From JBPCPM01 sp050999155 (GTDB lineage Bacteria > Actinomycetota > Thermoleophilia > Solirubrobacterales > 70-9), in NCBI GenBank assembly GCA_050999155.1, contig JBPCPM010000134.1, forward strand, positions 1 through 8,233: DNA of 8,233 nucleotides, in the 5' to 3' direction. Each line of letters begins with the position of its first letter. The stretch's first letter is position 1. A model generated the notes under the pieces. The model did no database searches. It was not told where the DNA came from and saw nothing but the letters and a program-made list of their open reading frames with translations. The position numbers and the translations under genes are program-made. This document shows, piece by piece, positions 1-6,433 of the stretch.

Positions 1-894
1 CACGAGCTTCTTGGCCATCTTCTCGCCTGGCCCGATCTCGGTTCCGTACATGGTCTTCGCCCCGTCGCCCAACGCAACCCTGACCCGGCGAAGGTCTCGG
101 ACCATCTTTCGCATGCCTTGGGGCTCGAGAGAGAACTTGTGGTCGGTTCCCTTCATCGCACGGTCGAGCGTGAAGTGCTTCTCGACGATCCGTGCGCCGA
201 GCACGTACGCGGCGGTGGCCATGGCAATCCCGTTGTCGTGGCTCGAAAACCCCACGACCGCGTCGGGAAACAGGTTGCGATAGGTCTCGATGACCCTCAG
301 GTCGAGCTCGTTCCAGGCGGCCGGATAGCCGGCCGTGCACTGCAGCAGCCCGAGCTGGTCGTTGATCGGCGCGACAGTCTCGTACGCGCGCTTGACGTCG
401 TCCAGCGTCGCGGCGCCCGTGGAGACGATCATCGGCTTGCCGATCTGCGCCACGTGCTCGATCAGTGGCGTGTTCGTAAGGTCCGCAGAAGCCATCTTGT
501 AGGCGGGCATATCCAGCTCGGCGAGGAAGTCGGCGCTCGGGCGGTCGAACGCCGTCGCGAAGAAGATGAGGCCGAGATCCTCGGCGTAGCCCATCAGCTC
601 CTCGTACTCGGCGCGGCCGAACTCCAAGGCTTCTCGGTGCTCGCCGTAGGTGGGTCCGAAGCTGTTCTCATTCTCGTAGGGCTTGGAGAAGAAGTCGGCG
701 GTGTACAGGGAGGCGTTGTCGCGCTTTTGCAGCTTCACGGCGTCGACTCCGCACTGCTTGGCCTCCTGGAACATCTGCTTGGCCTTCTCCACCGAGCCTT
801 GGTGGTTGTGGCCGATCTCCGCGATGACGAAGCAGTCGGAGCCGTCGCCGATTTCCCGGTCACCGATGGTCAAGGTTGGGCGCGAACTGGACAT
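1..894 (-). CDS. neuB: NeuB/SpsE-family nonulosonic (sialic-like) acid synthase, 3' end missing
   Basis: The first 298 codons are visible from ATG at 894; the C-terminus lies beyond the left edge. NeuB-family enzymes condense phosphoenolpyruvate with an N-acetyl hexosamine (ManNAc or a relative) in the cytoplasm to give a nine-carbon acidic sugar. Family landmarks seen, in order: AEIGHNHQG (25-33), DAVKLQ (51-56), YKMAS (132-136), IVSTG (156-160), QCTAGYPA (185-192), GFSSHDNG (215-222), EKHFTLDR (238-245) and DHKFSLEP (251-258). His219 and His240 match the two metal-binding histidines of Neisseria NeuB, and Glu26 matches its catalytic glutamate. The visible part covers the TIM-barrel; the C-terminal SAF (antifreeze-like) domain would follow, since the family is usually about 340-360 residues. 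AGGAG six bases before the ATG supports this start. Family membership is firm; whether the product is neuraminic, legionaminic, pseudaminic or another acid is not decided. The SSHDNG segment differs from the common SDHT. Confidence 0.9.
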   Translation of the reverse strand, partial: MSSSRPTLTIGDREIGDGSDCFVIAEIGHNHQGSVEKAKQMFQEAKQCGVDAVKLQKRDNASLYTADFFSKPYENENSFGPTYGEHREALEFGRAEYEELMGYAEDLGLIFFATAFDRPSADFLAELDMPAYKMASADLTNTPLIEHVAQIGKPMIVSTGAATLDDVKRAYETVAPINDQLGLLQCTAGYPAAWNELDLRVIETYRNLFPDAVVGFSSHDNGIAMATAAYVLGARIVEKHFTLDRAMKGTDHKFSLEPQGMRKMVRDLRRVRVALGDGAKTMYGTEIGPGEKMAKKLV

Positions 895-900
895 GGGTCG

Positions 901-905
901 CTCCT
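901..905 (-). promoter_or_regulatory. Ribosome binding site of the nonulosonate synthase gene
   Basis: Read on the minus strand this is AGGAG, followed by six bases (CGACCC) and the ATG at 894. It is the clearest Shine-Dalgarno sequence placed at normal distance from a start codon in the window, and it fixes the synthase start. The other genes start at stop/start overlaps or lack an obvious one. Confidence 0.7.
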
Positions 906-1048
906 GCGGAGGGATAGCGGGCTCAAGGACGGCGTACAGCGCACCGTCACAAACCCGTGGCGGCCCTGCAAGGTTCGCACATCGACCCGCCCGAAACCGT
1001 CGCGCGCTCGCGTAAACGCAAACCCTCCTTTCGGCCTCGAGATTCTCG

Positions 1049-1068
1049 GACCGGTGGGAGCACCGGCC
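1049..1068 (-). terminator. Hairpin downstream of the GT26 gene, possible weak terminator
   Basis: An inverted repeat with eight-base arms (one G-T pair) and a four-base loop begins about 18 bases past the GT26 stop codon in the direction of transcription. The core arms are CCGGTG and CACCGG. There is no T-tract after it, so it is not a classical intrinsic terminator. It could be a U-less terminator, an mRNA 3'-end stabiliser, or part of the synthase leader. Confidence 0.35.
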
Positions 1069-1085
1069 GCCGAGGGGCTGGCGTC

Positions 1086-1913
1086 TCAGTCCTCCCCGAG
1101 GGGCACCCGGGATGCCCGGCCCCCTTCGCGGCCGTACTGGCGCACGAACTCGGCCAGGAATTTCGGGTTGTAGTAGAGGTACCGGGGCAGCAGGCGGCCG
1201 GGCTCCTGGACGATGCGATACGTCCATTCCAGACCGCGGTTCTGCATCCAGGTGGGGGCCTGCGAAACCCGACCGGCCATGAAATCGAAGGCGGCCCCGA
1301 CCCCCACCATGACGGGAGCTTCCACGAGGCCACGCATGCGAGCCATCCACTTCTCCTGCTTTGGCACCCCGATCCCGCACCACACGACATCCGGGCGGTC
1401 GGCGTTGATCCGGTCGGCCATCCCCTGCTCCTCCGCGGGGGTCAAGACCCGGAACGGCGGAGCGTGGCCGCCCACGATCTGGATGCCCGGGTACCGGATC
1501 TGCAGGCTCCGGGCCAGTTCGCCCAGGGCCCGCTGCGAGCGCCCGCCGTACAGCCAGAGCCTATGGCCTCTTTCCACCGAGCGCTGACAGTAGCGGGCCA
1601 TCAGCTGGGGCCCGTACACACGGTCGTCGAGGCCCTCGCCGAGCATGTTGCTCGCCCACACCAGCGGCATCCCGTCCGGCACGATGAGGCTTGCCCCGCC
1701 GAGAGCCCGGGCCATCTCGCGGTCGTTCTGGGCCACCATCACCCCGTGTACGGCTACCGCACAGACGTAGCCCGTCTGGCCGCGATCAACCATGCCGTCC
1801 ATGTAGTCCATGGCGCCGTGGTAGTCGGTCATGGCGAGATCGACCCCGAGGATCCGCCTGGTCCTGATCTGCGAGACCGGGTGCTGCCGGGGGCTCATGA
1901 CAGGCGCCGTCAT
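1086..1913 (-). CDS. WecG/TagA/CpsF-family (GT26) glycosyltransferase
   Basis: The 275-residue product matches the GT26 family, membrane-associated enzymes that add the second sugar (for example ManNAc or ManNAcA) to an undecaprenyl-PP-linked first sugar at the cytoplasmic face. Seen motifs: VPDGMPLVW (78-86), whose Asp80 is in the conserved catalytic PDG segment; LYGG (121-124); GVPKQEKWM (182-190); VGVGAAFDFMAG (203-214); and the C-terminal signature QAPTWMQNRGLEWTYR (218-233) with EPGRLLPRYLYYN (237-249), the appendage that contacts membrane and substrate. The frame is open upstream to an ATG at 1988. I chose ATG 1913 because it makes a TGATG overlap with the stop of the upstream membrane-protein gene, which implies translational coupling; ATG 1898 is a further option. 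The usual Thr/Asn of the early strand motif is replaced (CAVAVHGVM, 51-59). The donor sugar is unknown. Confidence 0.9.
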   Translation of the reverse strand: MTAPVMSPRQHPVSQIRTRRILGVDLAMTDYHGAMDYMDGMVDRGQTGYVCAVAVHGVMVAQNDREMARALGGASLIVPDGMPLVWASNMLGEGLDDRVYGPQLMARYCQRSVERGHRLWLYGGRSQRALGELARSLQIRYPGIQIVGGHAPPFRVLTPAEEQGMADRINADRPDVVWCGIGVPKQEKWMARMRGLVEAPVMVGVGAAFDFMAGRVSQAPTWMQNRGLEWTYRIVQEPGRLLPRYLYYNPKFLAEFVRQYGREGGRASRVPLGED

Positions 1914-4309
1914 CAGGGCGCCGACGATACCGTCCGACCCGCGCGGGTCGGACGAAGCAGCTCCAGCCAGTCCACCCGTTGGCGACATACGTCCCTGACG
2001 TTGCCGCGAGTCACCGTGATGAGTTCCTGGTCTCCGGCAGCCTGCAAGACGAGCGCCCCCAGGCGGTCGGCCGAGCCGGTTCCGGGGGCCAGCGTCCCTT
2101 GGCCCCGGTCCACGACAACCTCGTGGGTGCGGCCGGGTCCGAGCACCACCGAGCCGATATCGGCGTATTGCCCCGGAGGGTTGTGTCCTGCGGCCACGCC
2201 GACGGGTCGGCCGTCGACCGAGACACGGAGTTCGCGTCCGAAGCTGCCGCGGAGCCAGACCTCGTAGCGGCGGTCGCCCGGCAGGTCAAACCGATAGGCC
2301 AAGCGCTCGGGTCCCTTGGGAACCACATCCTCGGCGATCGTCTCGTGCGCCACCCAGTAGTCGGGAGCCTCTGGCTGCGGCGGCCGCGTTTCGGCGAGAG
2401 GGGAGACGGCCGCCACAAGCCGGCCCGGCTGCCCGAGCAGATCTCGATAGGTATCGCAGTCAAGCACCGCCGAGCGCTCAAACCGGTTGCCCGCCGGAAT
2501 ATGGCGTTCCAGCGTTTCGCCCTGACGCCGTTCCCACACGACGTAGTAGCGGTTCGAGAACGTCTGGACGTAGATGGCAGGCGGACGGCTCTCCACCGGC
2601 GAGCGGCGGGTCACGATCGCCGCCCAACGCCGGCCTCTCGCCCCGGGTACTTCGTCGAGGTTGTAGAAGACCGGCGTCTGGGCGAGCTGGAACGGCGTGT
2701 GTGCCTCGTAGGGAAAGACCATCGGCGACTCGCGGGCGAGATACTTGCCGTAGTCCTCCGGCTCGTTGACGAGGACCTGGCCCTTGGTATCGGCGAGATA
2801 CCGGTCGACGCTGCGCAGGGCCTCCAAGCGCGCGGTGGGCGCGAGCTTGACATCGTCGTAGGAAAGGGCATTGGACGTCAGCACCGCGAGGGCGAGGCCG
2901 GTGGCGAGCAGGGCGGCCGCGGCCGGAACCAGGCGTCGGAGGGAATACAGGCCGATTACGGCGGCCCCCACGATGGCCGGCGACGCCACGGCCATCAGCT
3001 TCGCGTCTGAGTACGGTGACGCCCGGGGGGCGATAACCAGCCACCCCACGGCCAGCGCCGCGAGGAAGATGAGCAGGCCGGGCTCGCGCCGCCGGATGAG
3101 CGCAACGACGCCACCCAGCGCCGCCACGAGCACGGCAACGTCACAGATGCGGCTCGTCGCCGCTGCGAGGCCGGACTCCGGCGGGATCCGATAGTCGCCC
3201 CCGAGCCAGACCCCCCCGATCTGGATCATCTCCAGCGAGCGACGCAGCTGACCGAAGTCCAGCTGATCTGCGAGCGCTCCCGTCGTGGCGCCCTTGGCGA
3301 AGGTCAGCGCGCCGACAAGGACCGGGAGCGCCACCACGACGAAGGTCGCCGTCCCGATCACGGCGATCGCGGGAAGCCGGGTTCGGAGCCTACGGGAGTC
3401 GCCGACAAGGATCCAGCCAGCTAGGCCAAAGGCGAGCACGCCGAGAATCGGCACGGCCGCGAGCTGCCACGTGAGCACGGCCGCTCCCGACGTGATCCCG
3501 ACCGCAGCGGCCGTAGCGACCGGCCGCGAGGAGTCCAGAAGATGGCGAACCAGTGCGGCCGTGGTCAGCAGCGCACACAGGACCCCGATCTCCTTGATGT
3601 TGCCCTGAAGCGCGTAGGCGTAGGTCAGGTTGGCTCCGACCGCGACCGCAGCGCCGACGCCGGCGAGCCAGGGGGGAAGGCCCGACCGCCGCAGCAGCCA
3701 CCACAGCGCCAGGGCGCCCGCCCCCAGCAGCCAGGCCAGGAGCGGTTGGTACAGGTTCATGAGCTCGGTCGCGGGCAGCGCCCGGTACGGAGCGAGCAGC
3801 GCGTGGGTGCCCAGTGGATAGGAGTTCGAGGCGTACGCCCAGTAGGCAGCGCTCCGCGTGTCGTCGCCGGGCCCGGCCGGCGGCACCGCCCCCTGTTCGG
3901 CCAACCGGTCGGCGATGGTCAGCTGGACCGCGGTGTCGTTGACGAAGTTGTATCCCGTGAACGTCGGATCGCCGGAAGCAAGGACCGGACCTAGGAACAA
4001 CAGATAGGTGGCAATGGCGACCAGCGCCGGGACGGCGAGGCGACGTCCCCCCGCCCGCGAGATCCCGGCGCGGATACTGACGATCCAGCCCGCCGCGGCG
4101 CCGAGAAGCACCATCGGCCCGACCACGGCCGCGTCCCCGCCCAGCCGGAACGCCGCGTAGGCCACGGCGATGTGCACGCACGCACCGAGCGGCAGCACCA
4201 GGACCAAGGCGAGGTCCAGGCGCAGCAGCCGGCGGGCGAGCAGGCCGAGGCCGACCGCGACGGCGGTCAGTAGCGCAGGGAAAAGGAGCCAGGCGACGGT
4301 GGCGGTCAT
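1913..4309 (-). CDS. Polytopic membrane protein, GT-C-like glycosyltransferase with C-terminal soluble region
   Basis: The 798-residue product has roughly 13 hydrophobic spans, at about 4-26, 33-55, 63-80, 93-112, 187-206, 212-233, 240-258, 266-302 (probably two), 313-335, 390-404, 411-427, 438-456 and 461-479. About 320 non-membrane residues follow. The loop after the fourth span carries GYNFVNDTAVQ (119-129); an acidic residue (here Asp125) in the first large outer loop is the hallmark of GT-C enzymes, which use polyprenyl-phosphate sugars outside the membrane. The tail has a mixed region (481-640) and a beta-rich stretch (about 650-760) that may fold as a jelly-roll or carbohydrate-binding module; Cys618 and Cys775 flank it. 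The frame continues upstream to ATG 4483, but that start would overlap the divergent gene and lie before the candidate promoter. ATG 4309 begins directly at the first membrane span, so I prefer it, although no clear ribosome binding site precedes it. The exact family is not recognised; a polymerase or other envelope transferase is possible. Confidence 0.75.
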   Translation of the reverse strand: MTATVAWLLFPALLTAVAVGLGLLARRLLRLDLALVLVLPLGACVHIAVAYAAFRLGGDAAVVGPMVLLGAAAGWIVSIRAGISRAGGRRLAVPALVAIATYLLFLGPVLASGDPTFTGYNFVNDTAVQLTIADRLAEQGAVPPAGPGDDTRSAAYWAYASNSYPLGTHALLAPYRALPATELMNLYQPLLAWLLGAGALALWWLLRRSGLPPWLAGVGAAVAVGANLTYAYALQGNIKEIGVLCALLTTAALVRHLLDSSRPVATAAAVGITSGAAVLTWQLAAVPILGVLAFGLAGWILVGDSRRLRTRLPAIAVIGTATFVVVALPVLVGALTFAKGATTGALADQLDFGQLRRSLEMIQIGGVWLGGDYRIPPESGLAAATSRICDVAVLVAALGGVVALIRRREPGLLIFLAALAVGWLVIAPRASPYSDAKLMAVASPAIVGAAVIGLYSLRRLVPAAAALLATGLALAVLTSNALSYDDVKLAPTARLEALRSVDRYLADTKGQVLVNEPEDYGKYLARESPMVFPYEAHTPFQLAQTPVFYNLDEVPGARGRRWAAIVTRRSPVESRPPAIYVQTFSNRYYVVWERRQGETLERHIPAGNRFERSAVLDCDTYRDLLGQPGRLVAAVSPLAETRPPQPEAPDYWVAHETIAEDVVPKGPERLAYRFDLPGDRRYEVWLRGSFGRELRVSVDGRPVGVAAGHNPPGQYADIGSVVLGPGRTHEVVVDRGQGTLAPGTGSADRLGALVLQAAGDQELITVTRGNVRDVCRQRVDWLELLRPTRAGRTVSSAP

Positions 4310-4360
4310 GGGAGGCGGCCTGGCGCTCGTGCCCCGATCTCCCGTCCCGGACCGGAGCCA

Positions 4361-4374
4361 CGCGAGCGTTCGCG
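4361..4374. repeat. Palindrome CGCGA-N4-TCGCG in the leftward leader
   Basis: Five-base inverted arms are separated by GCGT. If transcription of the leftward arm begins near 4381, the palindrome covers roughly +8 to +21 of that transcript, a typical repressor position. Such short GC-rich palindromes are frequent by chance in DNA of this composition. Confidence 0.25.
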
Positions 4375-4387
4375 GGGCCGACGCCCG

Positions 4388-4393
4388 ATTGTA
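4388..4393 (-). promoter_or_regulatory. Candidate -10 box (TACAAT) for the leftward arm
   Basis: On the minus strand this reads TACAAT, five of six matches to the TATAAT consensus and conspicuous in GC-rich surroundings. It would start a transcript near 4381 with a leader of about 70 bases before ATG 4309. No convincing -35 element lies 16-19 bases upstream. Its position supports the shorter start chosen for the membrane-protein gene. Confidence 0.45.
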
Positions 4394-4457
4394 GGGACAC
4401 CCGCCGGCCGCCCCTTCGGTCTCGGGTCTTGCGTCCCGACGAGCCCGGGCGCCCCGG

Positions 4458-4463
4458 TACGAT
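4458..4463 (+). promoter_or_regulatory. Candidate -10 box (TACGAT) for a leaderless methyltransferase transcript
   Basis: TACGAT fits the actinobacterial TANNNT -10 pattern and is separated from the ATG at 4470 by only six bases. A transcript starting seven bases after the box would begin exactly at the A of the ATG. There is no Shine-Dalgarno sequence ahead of that ATG, which agrees with leaderless translation. Confidence 0.45.
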
Positions 4464-4469
4464 CGCCGC

Positions 4470-5444
4470 ATGCTCGATGCCACCGGCGAGCGTCTCGTCC
4501 CGGCGCGGCAACGCGGCGAGCTGGTGCATGCCGAGCACCTCGTCCGCTACCGGCTGGCCGCCCAGCTCGTCACGGGCCTGACGGTCCTCGATGCCGCGTG
4601 CGGGGAGGGCTACGGTACACGCATGCTCGCCGACGCCGGGGCCCAGCGTGTCGTGGGGGTCGACGTGGACCCCGCGGCCGTTGCCCATGTGGCCGAGCAC
4701 CACGAGATGGAGGCGGTAACCGCCGATATCGGGACGCTCCCGTTCGACGACGACACCTTCGATCTCGTCGTGAGCTTCGAAACGATCGAACACGTCGAGG
4801 ACCCCGAGGCCGCCCTTGCCGAGTTCGCCCGGGTCCTGCGGCCCGAGGGCAGCCTGGTCATTTCCACTCCCAACGCGGATGAGTACCTCGTCGACAACGA
4901 TTTCCACGTCCGCGAATTCACCCACGACGAGTTCGTCTCGATGCTCGAGCGGCGGTTCGGCCGGCCGCGTCTGTTGTTCCAGCAGAACTACCTGACCTCG
5001 GCCGTCTTGGACGAGCCGGGCCTCGCCGAAGACTCGGGGTCTACAGGCCTCGACCTCGAGACGACCAAGCTCGAAGGGCGGCGCGCGGGAACAGAGCTGT
5101 ACTTGATCGCCGTCTGCGGGCCGCTGGCAGATGCGGAGCTTCGCCCGCAGGCCACCCTCTCCGGGGTCCATGAGGCCCACGAGCTCGCCGAGCGCCTCAC
5201 CGAGGCGGAGCGAACGGCTGCCCGCTGGCACGACGAGTACGAGGGCGCCTCGGCCCTGGTCGAGGAATGGAACTCTCGTGCCGTGGAGGCCGAGCGGCTC
5301 GTGTCCGAGTGGAACGCCCGCGCGCTAGAGGCCGAGCGCCAGCTCGGGGAGGCCCGGGGCAAGGTCGAGAAGATGGAGGCGTCGACCTCGTGGCGGCTGA
5401 CGCGCCCGCTCCGGGCGTCGCGCTCGGTCACCCGGCGCAGGTGA
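4470..5444 (+). CDS. Class I SAM-dependent methyltransferase with C-terminal coiled coil
   Basis: The 324-residue protein opens with TGERLVP (5-11) and AEHLVRY (21-27), typical of a methyltransferase subgroup common in glycan clusters. The SAM fold follows: motif I VLDAACGEGYG (39-49), the acidic end of strand 2 at GVDVD (63-67), PFDDDTFDLVVSFETIEH (91-108) and the post-motif VLRPEGSLVISTPN (122-135). The core ends near residue 217. Residues about 233-305 are charged and heptad-like, forming a predicted coiled coil with three 14-residue repeats, each with Trp at position 4. The protein ends in STSWRLTRPLR (305-315), a motif often seen after coiled coils in surface-glycan transferases. It likely methylates a sugar or glycan, possibly capping the chain; the acceptor is not known. 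The gene heads the rightward arm and its stop overlaps the next start as GTGA. ATG 4470 has no ribosome binding site and may be leaderless. Confidence 0.85.
   Translation: MLDATGERLVPARQRGELVHAEHLVRYRLAAQLVTGLTVLDAACGEGYGTRMLADAGAQRVVGVDVDPAAVAHVAEHHEMEAVTADIGTLPFDDDTFDLVVSFETIEHVEDPEAALAEFARVLRPEGSLVISTPNADEYLVDNDFHVREFTHDEFVSMLERRFGRPRLLFQQNYLTSAVLDEPGLAEDSGSTGLDLETTKLEGRRAGTELYLIAVCGPLADAELRPQATLSGVHEAHELAERLTEAERTAARWHDEYEGASALVEEWNSRAVEAERLVSEWNARALEAERQLGEARGKVEKMEASTSWRLTRPLRASRSVTRRR
5217..5342 (+). repeat. Three tandem 14-codon repeats in the methyltransferase coiled coil
   Basis: Residues 250-263, 264-277 and 278-291 align as 14-residue (two-heptad) units, each with Trp at position 4. 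Units two (VEEWNSRAVEAERL) and three (VSEWNARALEAERQ) share 10 of 14 residues and 28 of 42 bases. The first unit (AARWHDEYEGASAL) is more divergent. Synonymous differences show that the duplication is old rather than a recent slippage product. Confidence 0.7.
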
Positions 5445-6433
5445 GCTCAGCGTCTGTCACCGTCGCGATCCCGGTGCGCAACGGGTCCCGATTCCTGCTC
5501 GAGATTCTCCAGGCCATCCGTGACCAGCGCTTGGATCGGTCGCTCGAGATCCTGGTCGCCGACTCGGGGTCGTCCGACGGGTCGACCGACATCGCCGCCC
5601 GCATGGGGGCCCGCGTGCTTCCCGTCGCGCCCGGATCCTTCTCCCACGGCGGGACCCGCAACCTCCTCATGAGCCGTAGCGGCGGTGACCATGTGGCGTT
5701 TCTCACCCAGGACGCCACCCCGGCCACCACCGACTGGCTGCAGGCGCTGCTGGATGGTTTCCGGGCGGCAGATGACGTGGCGTTGACCTACGGCCCCTAC
5801 GTCCCTCGCCACGGTTCCAGCCCGTGGGTCGCCCGGGAGCTGGAGGACCACTTCAGTGCGCTGGCACGGCGCGGCGATCAGGTCGACCGCGCCGCGGTCG
5901 GTCTCGTAGAAGGCGCCGGAGACCTGACCTTCTTCACCAGCGCCAACGGCTGCGTGTCGCGAGCCGCGTGGCAGCGCGTGCCGTTCCGCGAGGTCCCCTA
6001 CGCCGAGGACCAGATGCTCGCCCGCGACATGCTCGCTGCCGGCTACGCCAAGGTCTTCTGCCCGCGGGCCGGGGTTCTCCACTCCCACGACTATTCGAGC
6101 GCACAGTACTTTCGGCGGTGCTTCGACGAGTGGCGCGGGCTCCGCGAGATCCACGGCCACGTCGAGAGCGCCGATCCGCGACGGGCTGCCCGGTACATCG
6201 TCACCAACACCCGTGCGGACCTCGGCCTGATGGCGGCCCGAGGCACGTCGGGTCCCCAGCGACTGACCGGTATCGTGGGCTCGCTGCTGCACCACTGCGT
6301 CCGGGTCGCCGGCGCGATAGCCGGGTCACGGTCCGACCGCATGGCGCCGTGGTTGCGCCGAGCCCTGTCGCTCGAGGGCCGGGCGACCTTCATCCGTCAG
6401 CCCGCAGCCCCGCCTCCCCCTCCCGATGCCTGA
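5441..6433 (+). CDS. GT2-family glycosyltransferase, rhamnosyltransferase-like
   Basis: The 330-residue product is a GT-A-fold glycosyltransferase that would add a nucleotide-activated sugar to a growing glycan on the cytoplasmic side. Visible motifs: VAIPVRNGS (8-16), the nucleotide-binding strand; LVADSGSSDGSTD (38-50); FLTQDATP (87-94), the QDA form of the DXD metal site common in rhamnosyltransferases; TSANGCVSR (166-174); and YAEDQMLARDM (187-197), with the ED acceptor-side motif. HSHDYS followed by Tyr and an Arg-rich helix (214-235) also resembles rhamnosyltransferases. A moderately hydrophobic segment (275-294) may touch the membrane, and the end is proline-rich (PPPPPD). The frame is open upstream to 5267, inside the methyltransferase gene. 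I chose GTG 5441 because it forms a GTGA overlap with the preceding stop and sits just before the first domain strand. The donor (dTDP-rhamnose or other) is inference. Confidence 0.85.
   Translation: MSSASVTVAIPVRNGSRFLLEILQAIRDQRLDRSLEILVADSGSSDGSTDIAARMGARVLPVAPGSFSHGGTRNLLMSRSGGDHVAFLTQDATPATTDWLQALLDGFRAADDVALTYGPYVPRHGSSPWVARELEDHFSALARRGDQVDRAAVGLVEGAGDLTFFTSANGCVSRAAWQRVPFREVPYAEDQMLARDMLAAGYAKVFCPRAGVLHSHDYSSAQYFRRCFDEWRGLREIHGHVESADPRRAARYIVTNTRADLGLMAARGTSGPQRLTGIVGSLLHHCVRVAGAIAGSRSDRMAPWLRRALSLEGRATFIRQPAAPPPPPDA

Larger units (their letters stand above)
895..1085 (-). other. 191-bp leader/intergenic region between GT26 gene and synthase gene
   Basis: This is the only sizeable gap inside the leftward arm. 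On the minus strand it contains, in order, a GC-rich hairpin (1049-1068), a near-perfect anti-Shine-Dalgarno complement AAAGGAGGG (1031-1023) with no usable start codon at normal distance, a small palindrome GCGTAAACGC (1010-1019), and the synthase ribosome binding site. I found no convincing -35/-10 pair, although the gap leaves room for a separate promoter. The best reading frame inside it, a TTG-started 25-codon frame ending at 947, is too close to the AAAGGAGGG to be a convincing gene. Confidence 0.5.
4310..4469. promoter_or_regulatory. Divergent intergenic region separating the two gene arms
   Basis: This 160-bp non-coding stretch lies between the oppositely oriented starts of the membrane-protein gene and the methyltransferase gene, so promoters for both arms are expected here. 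It contains outward-facing -10-like hexamers on both strands and a small palindrome at 4361-4374. A candidate -35 (TTGCGT at 4429-4434) lies 23 bases before the rightward -10, too far for a standard promoter. No good -35 was found for either direction. Confidence 0.6.

Noticed and set aside
947..1021. 25-codon TTG-started frame after AAAGGAGGG in the synthase leader
   Set aside because: The TTG begins one base after the Shine-Dalgarno-like sequence, too close for normal initiation, and the peptide shows no recognisable feature. It is kept only as part of the leader finding.
1037..1049. Inverted repeat TCGAGA-T-TCTCG near the GT26 terminator hairpin
   Set aside because: The one-base loop cannot form an RNA hairpin, and short palindromes of this kind are common by chance.
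118..1173. 351-codon plus-strand frame opposite the synthase gene
   Set aside because: It is the complement of a strongly conserved NeuB-family reading frame. The Val/Leu/Gly-rich translation is a typical shadow.
957..2267. 436-codon plus-strand frame opposite the GT26 gene
   Set aside because: Its product has no recognisable motifs, and it is antisense to a clear GT26 gene with all family signatures.
4310..4483. 58-residue N-terminal extension of the membrane protein from ATG 4483
   Set aside because: It would overlap the divergent methyltransferase start and include the candidate TACAAT promoter. The extension is Arg/Pro-rich without signal-peptide character, while ATG 4309 starts right at a membrane span.
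3390..5231. 613-codon open frame on the minus strand spanning parts of two genes and the divergent intergenic region
   Set aside because: It lies antisense to the methyltransferase gene and out of frame within the membrane-protein gene, has a low-complexity Arg/Gly/Ala/Pro composition, and shows no domain motif. Long spurious frames are expected at this GC content.
5267..5440. 58-residue N-terminal extension of the GT2 protein from ATG 5267
   Set aside because: It is entirely out of frame within the methyltransferase coiled coil, its composition is low-complexity, and the GTGA overlap start at 5441 precedes the conserved domain.
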